Source of the DNA: an uncultured Coriobacteriaceae bacterium | GTDB lineage: Bacteria; Actinomycetota; Coriobacteriia; Coriobacteriales; Atopobiaceae | NCBI GenBank assembly: GCA_902773995.1 | Contig: CACYGL010000009.1 | Span: 1 to 64,000 of the forward strand | Length of the DNA stretch: 64,000 nt | Direction: 5' to 3' | Shown: in pieces, positions 32,513 through 42,000 of the stretch | Layout: every line of letters begins with the position of its first letter | Position numbering within the stretch: position 1 is the stretch's first letter | Notes under the pieces: model-generated | What the model was told of the DNA's origin: nothing | Database searches by the model: none | The model's input: only the letters and a program-made list of their open reading frames with translations | Program-made: the position numbers and the translations under genes

Positions 32513-35500
32513 TTGAAGGCGCGGCACGTAACTTCCGAGAGGGAGTACAGAGATCCCTTTGGCGCCGTCCGGTTGGGCGGCGCCGTTACTGTAGGCATCG
32601 ACGTCTGGGATGACGAGGTGGTGTTCTGCACGCTTCGCACCTGGACGGACGGGGTGGGCGAGCGCCTGCTCGAAATGCATGGTGAGAAGCGCGGTGGCGT
32701 GACGCACTTCTCGGTCACCTTTACGCCGGACAGGACCGGCATCATCTGGTACAGCTTCGACATTGAGGCGTCCGACGGCGCCGTGTGGCGCTATGGTGCG
32801 CAGCCTGGCTGGACTACCGGCGAAGGTGCGTTTGCCTACGGCGATCCCCCGTCGTTCCAGATAACCGTCTACAAGCAGCGCGCCATCCAGCCTAACTGGT
32901 ATCGCGGCGGTATTGTGTACCAGGTCTTTCCCGACCGTTTTGCCCGCGGGGAGGACTGGCGCCGCAGGGCCGACGTTGCCATGGAGCGCCCGCACATCGC
33001 CGGCCCAGGCCGTGCCGTGGTCGACGATTGGTCCACGCCCCCTGCCTACGACAAGGACGAGAACGGCCGCATCAAGCGCTGGGACTTCTACGGCGGGACC
33101 CTCGAGGGCGTCCGCGAGAAGCTGCGCTATCTCAAGGACCTGGGCGTGACGGTGATCTACCTCAACCCCATCTTTGAGGCCGCGAGCAACCACCGCTACG
33201 ACACCGGTGACTACATGGCCATCGACCCCATGCTTGGCGACGAAGAGAGCTTCCGCCGTCTGTGCGTGGACGCCGAGGAGATGGGCATCTCGGTGATTCT
33301 GGACGGCGTCTTCAATCACACTGGCTGCGATTCTCGCTACTTCAACAAGTACGGGAACTACCCGGACTCCGTGGGCGCATACCAGAGCACCGACTCGGTC
33401 TATCGCTCGTGGTACACCTTCCACGATGACGGGACTTACGACAGCTGGTGGGGCGTGGACGACCTTCCCGCCATCAACGAGAACGACCCCTCCTACCACG
33501 AGTTCATTTGCGGTCGCGAGGGCGTGGTGCGCCGGTGGCTGCGCGATGGCGCACGCGGCTGGCGCCTGGACGTTGCAGACGAGCTGCCCGACAGCTTCAT
33601 CGCGGACATCAAGCATGCGGTTCTCGCCGAGAAGCCCGACGGCCTTCTCATTGGCGAGGTGTGGGAAGACGCCAGCAACAAGACGGCCTACGGTTCGCTG
33701 CGCCAGTACTTCGAGGGCTCGGAGCTTGACGGCACCATGAACTACCCACTGCGTGAGGGGCTTCTCGCCTTCATGCGCAACGAGATTGGTGCGCAGGAGC
33801 TCACGAGGCGGCTGGAGCAGCTGGGCGAGAACTACCCTGGCCAGGCACTCTACAGCGAGCTCAACCTCCTGGGCAGCCACGATCGCGAGCGGTTGTTCAC
33901 GACACTGGGCGGCGCGCCCAACCCTGACACGCTCTCCGAGTCCGAGCGTGCGTCGTATCGCCTTGATCCCGGCCAGCGCAACCTGGCCAAGAGCCGCCTG
34001 TGGGCAATTACGCTGCTGCAGATGACCCTGCCCGGCGTCCCCTGCATCTACTACGGGGACGAGCGCGGCATGGAGGGCTTCCGCGACCCCTACAACCGCG
34101 CGGCCTACCCCTGGGACGGCGGCGACAAGGACTGCTTTGACATCTACCGCAACGCCATCGCCGTGCGCAAGACGCTCGACGTGCTGGTGGACGGCAGGTT
34201 CAACCCGTTTGCGGTGGGCGATGACGTCTTTGGGTTCTGGCGTCGGAGCCGAACCAAGAGCGACTGCGTCTGCGTGCTGGTAAACGCTAGCCTGAACAAC
34301 TCGCACACCGTGCGGGTTCCCATCGAGAGTGGCATGGAGGTCTCGGACATCGTCTCCGGGCGCGACCCCAAGGTCTCGCAGGGCCAGGCGGAGGTCTTTC
34401 TCTGGCCGCTGGGCACGGCGGTGCTGCACTTCCACAGGCACGAGCGACTCCAGAAGCCGCTCGAGCGCGGCATGGGCGTGCTGTGCCACGTGACCTCGGT
34501 ACCCAACAACGGCAAGCCGGGAACGCTGGGGGCGCCGGCCAAGCGCTTTGTGGACTGGCTGGCCAGCTGCGGGCAGCGCTACTGGCAGGTGCTTCCCGTG
34601 AACCCCACGGACGAGTTTGGCTCGCCCTATGCCGGCCTGGCCGCCAACGCGGGCAACGTTTCCCTTCTCGAGCGAGATCCCGAGGAGGTTCTCGCCGACG
34701 ACATACTCTTTGGCGATGGCCGCTTCGCCGAGTTCTGCGACGACAACGACTACTGGCTCACGCCCTATGCCACGTTCTGTGCACTGAAGGACAAGTTCGA
34801 CGGTGCCCCGTGGCAGGCCTGGCCAGAGCAGTATCGCAGCTATTCGCCGCGCCTTGCGGATGACCCCGAACTGGCGCCGGGCATCGAGACGGCGCGCAAG
34901 TTGCAGTTTGAGTTCCAGCAGGAGTGGAACGAGCTCCGCGTCTACGCTAACGAGCGCGGCGTGCGCATCGTGGGCGACATGCCCATGTACGTCTCGGCTG
35001 ACTCCGCGGACGTGTGGAGCGAGCCAGACATCTTTGACCTTGATGAGGACGGCCATGCGGCCATGCAGGCCGGCGCCCCTGCCGACCAGCTTTCCGCCGA
35101 GGGGCAACTCTGGGGCAACCCCACCTACGATTGGGACGTCCTGCGCTCTGACGGCTACGACTGGTGGCTTCGCAGGCTTGACCGCGCGTTCAAGCTCTAT
35201 GACTACGTGAGGCTTGACCACTTCATTGGGTTCTCCTCGTACTTCGAGATCGAGGCCGGCAAGCCGGCAACCGAGGGTGCGTACGCCTTTGGCCCAGGCA
35301 CCAACCTCTTCCGTGCGGCCAACAAGCTCTTTGGCGGGCTGCCGCTCATTGCCGAGGACCTTGGCAACGTCACACCGGCAGTGCGCGCCCTTATTGCCGA
35401 GACGGGCGTGCCCGGCATGAGCATCGTGCAGTTTGCCGACCAGGACGTACGCAACGAGTTCACGCCCAACAAGGGTTCTGTGGTCTATACGGGCACGCAT

Positions 35501-35788
35501 GACACCGAGACCCTTGTGGGCTGGTGCACCCGCAGCTTTGCGGACGGCGATGCCGAGAAGGCCGTCGAGCTTGCGCGCGACATCGAGCGCCGCACCGCTG
35601 GCGTGGAGAATGACGTGGTGATCATGCCGCTGCAAGACGTGCTGCTCCTGGGCAACGAGGCACGCATGAACGTGCCAGGCGTCGCCGAGGGCAACTGGAC
35701 GTGGCAGGCGAATGCGGCCAACGTTGAGGCTGCCACAAGCTGGCTTCGCGAGCTTGCCGATGAGTCCGGAAGGGCCGTCGAGGGGTAA
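32513..35788 (+). CDS. Bifunctional GH13 neopullulanase-like / GH77 4-alpha-glucanotransferase fusion
   Basis: This 1091-residue chain joins two enzymes. The first half has an N-terminal beta domain (about 1-120) and a GH13 barrel (YRGGIVYQVFPDRFARG) with nucleophile D353 (GWRLDVADE), acid/base E382 (LIGEVWED) and LLGSHDRERLF, like neopullulanases/cyclomaltodextrinases. From about 650 it is a complete MalQ-type GH77 domain (GVLCHVTSVP, RYWQVLPVNPTDEFGSPY, VRLDHFIGF, LIAEDLGNV, GTHDTETLVGW). One protein could thus trim alpha-glucans and rearrange the released maltooligosaccharides. The start is a TTG three bases after the glgA stop with an AGAGACAGG ribosome site. A strong terminator closes the cluster. 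Confidence 0.92.
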   Translation: MKARHVTSEREYRDPFGAVRLGGAVTVGIDVWDDEVVFCTLRTWTDGVGERLLEMHGEKRGGVTHFSVTFTPDRTGIIWYSFDIEASDGAVWRYGAQPGWTTGEGAFAYGDPPSFQITVYKQRAIQPNWYRGGIVYQVFPDRFARGEDWRRRADVAMERPHIAGPGRAVVDDWSTPPAYDKDENGRIKRWDFYGGTLEGVREKLRYLKDLGVTVIYLNPIFEAASNHRYDTGDYMAIDPMLGDEESFRRLCVDAEEMGISVILDGVFNHTGCDSRYFNKYGNYPDSVGAYQSTDSVYRSWYTFHDDGTYDSWWGVDDLPAINENDPSYHEFICGREGVVRRWLRDGARGWRLDVADELPDSFIADIKHAVLAEKPDGLLIGEVWEDASNKTAYGSLRQYFEGSELDGTMNYPLREGLLAFMRNEIGAQELTRRLEQLGENYPGQALYSELNLLGSHDRERLFTTLGGAPNPDTLSESERASYRLDPGQRNLAKSRLWAITLLQMTLPGVPCIYYGDERGMEGFRDPYNRAAYPWDGGDKDCFDIYRNAIAVRKTLDVLVDGRFNPFAVGDDVFGFWRRSRTKSDCVCVLVNASLNNSHTVRVPIESGMEVSDIVSGRDPKVSQGQAEVFLWPLGTAVLHFHRHERLQKPLERGMGVLCHVTSVPNNGKPGTLGAPAKRFVDWLASCGQRYWQVLPVNPTDEFGSPYAGLAANAGNVSLLERDPEEVLADDILFGDGRFAEFCDDNDYWLTPYATFCALKDKFDGAPWQAWPEQYRSYSPRLADDPELAPGIETARKLQFEFQQEWNELRVYANERGVRIVGDMPMYVSADSADVWSEPDIFDLDEDGHAAMQAGAPADQLSAEGQLWGNPTYDWDVLRSDGYDWWLRRLDRAFKLYDYVRLDHFIGFSSYFEIEAGKPATEGAYAFGPGTNLFRAANKLFGGLPLIAEDLGNVTPAVRALIAETGVPGMSIVQFADQDVRNEFTPNKGSVVYTGTHDTETLVGWCTRSFADGDAEKAVELARDIERRTAGVENDVVIMPLQDVLLLGNEARMNVPGVAEGNWTWQANAANVEAATSWLRELADESGRAVEG

Positions 35789-35832
35789 GCCCTCCGGTGA
35801 TAATCTCTGGCCTGTATGCTGCAGACTTGACG

Positions 35833-35872
35833 ATACGGGGTGACGGGGAATTTCTCGTCACCCCGTATTTTT
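35833..35872 (+). terminator. Terminator ending the glycogen cluster
   Basis: A perfect 13-pair stem (ATACGGGGTGACG with CGTCACCCCGTAT) and a ten-base loop run into TTTTT. Confidence 0.9.
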
Positions 35873-35913
35873 GTGTGCCGCGTTCAATGACTCGCGTCGA
35901 GTCGCTGCTTTTT

Positions 35914-35942
35914 GAATAGAACGCGCAGTCCGCGTTCTATTC
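35914..35942. repeat. 12-base perfect inverted repeat upstream of the lic genes
   Basis: GAATAGAACGCG and CGCGTTCTATTC are separated by CAGTC. It lies about 150 bases upstream of the lic fusion gene in locally A+T-rich DNA; it could be a regulator site or a transcript-end hairpin. The remainder of 35943-36088 holds no gene. Confidence 0.55.
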
Positions 35943-36088
35943 TCCCATGCTGCCGACAAGGGCCGATTTGCCATGCCATTTACGTAAATTGTCAACAACA
36001 TTAAGAAATCCCAAAGCGAACTGTAAGTGTTCAGTTATGATTGGCTGCATCCTTTACATGAACCTTACTTTTGTCCAAAGGATTCGCC

Positions 36089-37858
36089 ATGGCACTCACA
36101 CGAGAAGAGTTTGACATTCTGAGCTCGCTGGCATCCGATAAGGCCAACGCCGGTAGCCTCGCTGCGTCTCCTGCGGTTGACACGCTTCGTAGCATGGGGC
36201 TTGTTTCCAATGCCGCCATCACCGAGCTCGGCCGCAAGGCGCTGGAGCCCTATCGCGTGGAGAGCGCGGTCATCATGGCAGCAGGCCTATCGTCGCGCTT
36301 CGTGCCCATATCGTACTGGAGACCCAAGGGGCTCACGAGTGTACGTGGCGAGGTTCTTATCGAGCGCCAGATTCGCCAGCTCCACGAGGCCGGTATCACG
36401 GACATCACCGTTGTGGTTGGCTATCGCGCAGACGAGTTCGCCTATCTCGCGGACAAGTTTGGCGTCCGTCTCGTGAAGAATGACCTCTATGCCGAGAGGA
36501 ACAACAACTGGACCCTCTGGCTCGTTCGCGACCAGCTGAGGAACACCTACATCTGCTCGTCGGACGACTACTTCACCGAGAATCCCTTCGAGCCCTACGT
36601 CTACCGCGCCTACTACTCTGCGGTCTACATGGACGGCCCCACGGACGAGTGGTGCCTGGGCGTGGACGAGAATGACCTCATCACCTCCGTCACGGTGGGC
36701 GGGCACGATGCCTGGGCAATGCTCGGCCACGTGTACTTTGACCGGGCTTTCTCCAACACCTTCGTGCGCATTCTCGAGAGCATCGTGCGCAGCCCGTTCT
36801 ACGAGGAGAAGTACGCCGATGAGCTCTGGGAGACCATATTTGCGCGCAATCCCGACTGCCTCTCGATGGACATGCGTCGCTACCCCGCGGGGCAGGTGCT
36901 GGAGTTTGACTCCGTGGACGAGCTGATGGAGTTTGACCCCAGCTTCCTTGCCAAGGTCGAGTGCCCCGCCCTCGACAACATTGTGGATGTCCTGGGCTGC
37001 GAGCGCACGCAGCTCCACGACTTCTATCCCATCAAGAATGGGCTCACCAACCTCACGTTCCACTTTGCCGTGGGTGCAGACGAGTACGTCTATCGCCATC
37101 CCGGTGTGGGCACCGAGAAGTTCATTAACCGCACTGCCGAGAAGGACGCGGACACCGTTGCCCATGAGCTTGGGATAGACCGCACCTTCGTCTTCGAGGA
37201 CGCCGAGAAGGGCTGGAAGATTTCCCGCTTTGTGCCCAACGCGAGAAACGTCGACCCGCTTGACCCCAATGAGGTCGCTCGCGCCATGCAGCTTGCCCGC
37301 ACCTTCCACGAGTCTGGTGCGAAGATCAATGCCAAGTTCGACTTCTACGAGGACGGGCTTGGCTATGAGCGTCTGCTCAAGTCCCATGGGGACATCGACG
37401 CCCCGGGCTACGAGGATCTGCGCGAGAAGGTTACGCGCCTGAACAAGTACTGTGCATCTGACGAGGGTTTCCCGGTCTGTTTCTGCCACAACGACTACCT
37501 GCCGCTCAACTTCCTCATTGGCGAGGACGGCTCGATGAGCGTGATCGACTGGGAGTTTGCCGGCATGGGAGACCCTGGCAACGACACGGCGACCTTCATC
37601 ATCTGCTCCCAGTACAACGAGGAGCAGGCCAACGCCGCCATTGACGCCTACTTTGGGCGAGCGGCGACTCCGGTCGAGCGGCGACACTTCTGGGCACGCG
37701 TGGTGCTCGGCGGTTGGTGCTGGTACGTCAGGGCGCTCGAGAAGGGTGCCGAGGGGGCGGGCGTGGGCGAGTGGCTCGACATCTACAAGAGCTATGCCGT
37801 CACATATGTTGACAAGGTTCTCTCGTGGTACGAGAAGAACGACACCATAGCTGCCTAA
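36089..37858 (+). CDS. Fused CTP:phosphocholine cytidylyltransferase and choline kinase (LicC-LicA type)
   Basis: This 589-residue protein combines three parts: a small winged-helix-like N-terminus (about 1-57), a LicC-type nucleotidyltransferase (VIMAAGLSSRFVPISYWRPK from about 60, then GYRADEFAYLADKFG and the SSDDYF metal site) and a choline/ethanolamine kinase of the LicA/APH fold (about 300-589) with the Brenner motif CFCHNDYLPLNFL and VIDWEFAGMGDPGNDTA. It should phosphorylate choline and activate it to CDP-choline for surface decoration. The ATG at 36089 has AAGGA eight bases before it. The next gene is a LicB-like permease. Transferase genes (licD) are not in the window. Confidence 0.88.
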   Translation: MALTREEFDILSSLASDKANAGSLAASPAVDTLRSMGLVSNAAITELGRKALEPYRVESAVIMAAGLSSRFVPISYWRPKGLTSVRGEVLIERQIRQLHEAGITDITVVVGYRADEFAYLADKFGVRLVKNDLYAERNNNWTLWLVRDQLRNTYICSSDDYFTENPFEPYVYRAYYSAVYMDGPTDEWCLGVDENDLITSVTVGGHDAWAMLGHVYFDRAFSNTFVRILESIVRSPFYEEKYADELWETIFARNPDCLSMDMRRYPAGQVLEFDSVDELMEFDPSFLAKVECPALDNIVDVLGCERTQLHDFYPIKNGLTNLTFHFAVGADEYVYRHPGVGTEKFINRTAEKDADTVAHELGIDRTFVFEDAEKGWKISRFVPNARNVDPLDPNEVARAMQLARTFHESGAKINAKFDFYEDGLGYERLLKSHGDIDAPGYEDLREKVTRLNKYCASDEGFPVCFCHNDYLPLNFLIGEDGSMSVIDWEFAGMGDPGNDTATFIICSQYNEEQANAAIDAYFGRAATPVERRHFWARVVLGGWCWYVRALEKGAEGAGVGEWLDIYKSYAVTYVDKVLSWYEKNDTIAA

Positions 37859-37881
37859 CAGGCTGTTGAGAGGGGACAATC

Positions 37882-38826
37882 ATGCCGTATGGCTTTGGCG
37901 CTGCGCTCACCTGGGCGCTTGACACGGTAATTCTCGGCATCGCGCTGGCTAACCCAGCCTTTGCCGCCACGCCGCAGGCAATCGCGCTCGCCGCCTTCAC
38001 GAGCACCTTCCTGCACGACGCGAGCTCGGCGGTCTTCGCGTTTGGCTACATGGGTATTCGACGCAAGCTGAGCGAGACCTGGCGGACTCTTCGCAGCAAG
38101 AGCGGTCTGGTCGTTGCGGGCGCTGCCCTCATTGGTGGACCCGTGGGCATGACGGGGTACGTGCTTGCCATCAACAACATCGGCCCTGCGTACACGGCGG
38201 CCATCTCGGCCTTCTTCCCAGCCTATGGCGCCGCGCTCGCGACTGTGGTCTTGAAGGAGCGCATGCGGCCCTACCAGTGGGCAGGACTTGCTGCGTGCCT
38301 GGTTGCGGTTGCCGTGCTGGGCTGGACGCCCGTCGATGGCGTGCCTGGAAGCTGGACCGTGGGCATCATTGGCGCTCTGGTGTGCGTTCTTGGCTGGGGC
38401 ACCGAGGCCGTGGTGATCGACTGGGGCCTGCGCAACGCGAGCGTGGACGACGAGTGCGCCATGCAGATACGCCAGACCACCTCTGCCCTTACGTACGCGC
38501 TGGTAATCCTGCCGCTCCTTGGCGGCTGGCCCAGCGCCATCGTGGCTCTCACCTCGAGCGCCATGCCAACTATCGCGCTTGCGGCGCTCTCGGGCACGGT
38601 GTCGTACCTGCTCTACTACAAGGCAATCGCCACCCTTGGCGCCTCGCGCGCCATGGCGCTCAACATTACGTACTCTGCCTGGGCTATTCCCTTCTCGCTT
38701 CTGCTTCTGGGCACGATGCCCGACGTCCGTGGCGTGGTGTGCGCCGTTGTCATCATCCTTGGCGCCATCACCGCCGCAACGGACGTGAAGACCCTCTTTG
38801 GGCACGGGGAGAAGGCCGCTGCCTAG
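37882..38826 (+). CDS. DMT/EamA-superfamily permease, LicB-like choline importer
   Basis: This 314-residue protein has about ten transmembrane helices in the two EamA repeats typical of the drug/metabolite transporter superfamily (for example GPAYTAAISAFFPAYGAALA at the end of the first repeat). It opens with LTWALDTVILG, resembling LicB proteins. It follows the LicC-LicA fusion by 23 bases with GAGGGGAC upstream, so choline import is the most reasonable role; in pneumococci LicB supplies choline to the same pathway. Substrate is inferred from context. Confidence 0.83.
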   Translation: MPYGFGAALTWALDTVILGIALANPAFAATPQAIALAAFTSTFLHDASSAVFAFGYMGIRRKLSETWRTLRSKSGLVVAGAALIGGPVGMTGYVLAINNIGPAYTAAISAFFPAYGAALATVVLKERMRPYQWAGLAACLVAVAVLGWTPVDGVPGSWTVGIIGALVCVLGWGTEAVVIDWGLRNASVDDECAMQIRQTTSALTYALVILPLLGGWPSAIVALTSSAMPTIALAALSGTVSYLLYYKAIATLGASRAMALNITYSAWAIPFSLLLLGTMPDVRGVVCAVVIILGAITAATDVKTLFGHGEKAAA

Positions 38827-38834
38827 ACTGGCCG

Positions 38835-38863
38835 TGAGACAAAGGGACAGTCCCTTTGTCTCA
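38835..38863. repeat. 13-arm perfect palindrome after the licB-like gene
   Basis: TGAGACAAAGGGA and TCCCTTTGTCTCA flank a CAG loop nine bases after the stop. Only ATTTGCG follows, so terminator function is uncertain. The shape is that of a dispersed palindromic repeat. Confidence 0.65.
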
Positions 38864-38876
38864 TTTGCGAGGACGC

Positions 38877-38906
38877 TTCGACCCTGGTCCCGTCACCTGG
38901 TACAAT
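38877..38906 (+). promoter_or_regulatory. Probable mfd promoter
   Basis: TTCGAC (38877-38882), 18 bases, then TACAAT (38901-38906). The predicted start is near 38913, giving a leader of about 110 bases. Confidence 0.5.
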
Positions 38907-38932
38907 CGCTGAGAAAAACAGTCAACATGCGA

Positions 38933-38956
38933 GCCCGCATGCATTGCCATGCGGGC
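38933..38956 (+). promoter_or_regulatory. Hairpin in the mfd leader
   Basis: GCCCGCATG and CATGCGGGC form a 9-pair stem with a six-base loop, followed by CGCTTTGC. It may be a partial terminator or attenuator. Confidence 0.4.
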
Positions 38957-39026
38957 CGCTTTGCATGTCCTTTGGCTGGCAGCGCATGCCCGGCCGCCAT
39001 TTGACACCTCCCAAGGAGCCGCCTCG

Positions 39027-42000
39027 ATGTTCATCAATAGGGTTTCTCGCCAGCTGCTCACCGCGCCGGAGCTCGTGCCGCTCCTGCACGAGCTGGGCTC
39101 TGGCAACGACGCGTCCCTCGCCGTGGGGCAGAGTGCCCGCCCGCTGGTGATCGCGGCGCTCTGGGCACGTGACCCGCGCCCGTGCCTGGTTGTTGTCTCT
39201 GGCGAGGAGGCGGCGGACCGCACCGCGCGGGCGCTCGCGGCCTGGCTTGGCCAGGATGTTGTTGCGCGCTACCCCATGCGCCGCGATTTCCCGTGGGCCG
39301 AGACAGCCCCCGATGACGCCGTGATTGGCGCCCGTTGCCGCGCGATTGCCCGGCTGGCCGCGGGCGAGAAGTGCGTCGTGGTTGCTTCTGCGCCGGCGCT
39401 CTTGCGCCGCGTGCCGCCGGCGGGTTCCGGCTACTTTGCCTCGAGCGCCTTCTCCGTTGGCGACGAGGTCCCCTTCGAGGACGTGGCGCCGCTGCTGGTG
39501 GGCATGGGATACACGGACGTGGGCGACGCCGAAGATGTGGCAGCGCCCGGCACCTTCCACGTGCATGGCGACTCCGTCGACGTCTTTCCCGCGCAGGCAA
39601 CGTCCCCGGTGCGCATCGAGTTCTTTGGCGACGAGATCGACCGAGTGCGCCGCATGGTGCCCTCCACGGGCCAGACCATCGGCGAGCTGGACTCCGTTGA
39701 CGTTGTGCCCTGTCGCGAGATGGCCTTCACCAACGAGACCATCACTCGTGCGGAGAAGGCCCTCTACAACCGCGCGCAGAACGATGCCAAGGTGGCGGCC
39801 GACCTCGAGGCCATCCAGGCGCGTTCCGCTCAGCCTTCGCTCGAGAAGTACCTCCCGGCGCTCTACGGCGGCTCGGCAAGCCCCATCGAGCACATCTCGA
39901 AGGACGCCCTGGTAGTGCTTGCAGAGCCTCGCGCGCTCTTCGATGACTGCCAGCGGGCGATGGATGACATTTCTGCATCCGCGTCCTCGGCGCACGTCTC
40001 GACGGAGGGACTCTACACCAGTCCGCGCGAGATGGACTTTGGCCGCCAGCAGCGCCTGTCCCTCTCGTCCATCCTGAGGGTGGGCGGCTCGGTGACCGCG
40101 GAGCTCAAGGTGCGCCAACCCAACGTGGCGGGCGCGGACACCAAGCTCATTGGCGTGGTGCGCCAGCTGGTGAACGACAACGTGAGCGTGGTGTTTGCCG
40201 CGCCGGACCGTGGGGCCCGCGAGTCGCTCGAGCTGCGCCTTACCGATGAGCACATCCCCTTTGCGGAGTCGCTTGGCTCGGCAGCTGAGAATGCCGTGCC
40301 CGTGACCTCGGCAGACGCCAACAGTGCCATTACGCCCCTGCGCCGTGGCTCCGTGACCTTCACGGATGCGCCGGTGCCAGCGGGCATCGTGGTTCCCTCG
40401 GCGCACCTGGGCGTGCTCTCGATCTCTGACCTCACGCCGCGCACGGCCCGCAACCGCCGTCGCGCCAAGCGCGTGGACCCCACAAGCGTGACCTTCCCGT
40501 TCAAGCCCGGCGACTACGTGGTCCATGCCACGCATGGCATCGCGCTCTTCTCGCAGATCGTGCGTCAGGAGGTTGCCGGTCGCATGCGCGACTACTTCCT
40601 CCTGGAGTACGCCGGCGGCGACAAGCTCTACGTGCCACTCGAGCAGGTCGACCGCATCACGCGCTACGTGGGGCCAGACGGCTCAAGCCCGCGCCTCACG
40701 CGCCTCAACACGGCGGACTGGTCGCGCGCAACCGGCAAAGCCAGGCGTTCCGCCAAGAAGCTGGCATTTGACCTGGTGGACCTCTACACGCGCCGCGCCT
40801 CGGTGACGGGCTACGCCTTCTCGCCGGACACTCCCGCCCAGCTGGATATGGAGTCGAGCTTCCCGTATGACCTTACGCCCGACCAGGCCTCGGCCGTGGC
40901 CGACATCAAGGCCGACATGGAGGCGAGAAAGCCCATGGACCGGCTGCTCTGCGGCGACGTGGGCTTTGGCAAGACCGAGGTTGCCCTGCGCGCGGCGTTC
41001 AAGTGCTGCCAGGACGGCAAGCAGGTCATGGTGCTGTGCCCCACCACGATTCTGGCCGAGCAGCACTTCGAGACGTTCTTTGCGCGCTTCTCGCCCTTTG
41101 ACCTGGACGTTCGTGTGCTCTCGCGCTTTGTGACGCCGGCTCAGCAGCGGCAGGCGCTCGAGGGCTTTGCCGCGGGCACGGTGAACGTGCTCATTGGCAC
41201 GCACCGGCTCCTCTCGGCAGACGTTAACCCGCATGACCTGGGGCTCGTTATCATCGACGAGGAGCAGCGCTTTGGCGTGCAGCACAAGGAGCAGCTCAAG
41301 AACATGCGCGAGCAGGTCGACGTGCTCACGCTTTCGGCCACGCCAATCCCGCGCACCATGCAGATGGCCATGAGCGGCGTGCGCGACATGAGCCTCATCA
41401 TGACGCCGCCACCGGGGCGCCTGCCCGTGAAGGTGCACGTGGGGGAGTGGGACCCAGACCTGGTCTCCGCTGCCATCCGCAACGAGCTTGAGCGCAAGGG
41501 GCAGGTCTACTACGTGAGCAACCGCGTGACCACCATCGACGACGCCGTGGCGCGCGTGATGGAGGCGGCGCCCGAGGCGCGTGTGGGCGTGGCGCACGGC
41601 AAGATGAGCGCCCGCGAGGTAGAGGACGTGATGCTGCGCTTCCAGGAGCACGAGATCGACGTGCTGGTTGCCACAACGATCATCGAGAGCGGAATCGACA
41701 ACCCGCGCACCAACACGCTGATCATCGAGGACTCGCAGCGTTTGGGCCTGGCGCAGCTCTACCAGCTCAAGGGCCGCGTGGGGCGTGGCCGCACGCAGGC
41801 GTACGCGTACTTCATGTTCCCCTCCACGGCACCGCTCACGCCCGAGGCAACCGACCGCCTCACCGCCATCAACGAGTACCAGGATCTGGGCAGTGGCATG
41901 CGCATTGCCATGCGCGACCTCGAGATTCGCGGCGCGGGCTCGCTCATAGGCGCCGAGCAGCACGGCAACCTCTCCAGCGTGGGCTTTGACCTCTTCACGC

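Noticed and set aside
32258-35635. Very long open frame (over 1100 codons) on the minus strand opposite the GH13-GH77 gene
   Set aside because: It has no recognisable domains, is rich in Val/Ala/His/Arg as expected from the complement of GC-rich coding DNA, and the plus-strand frame carries complete catalytic motifs.
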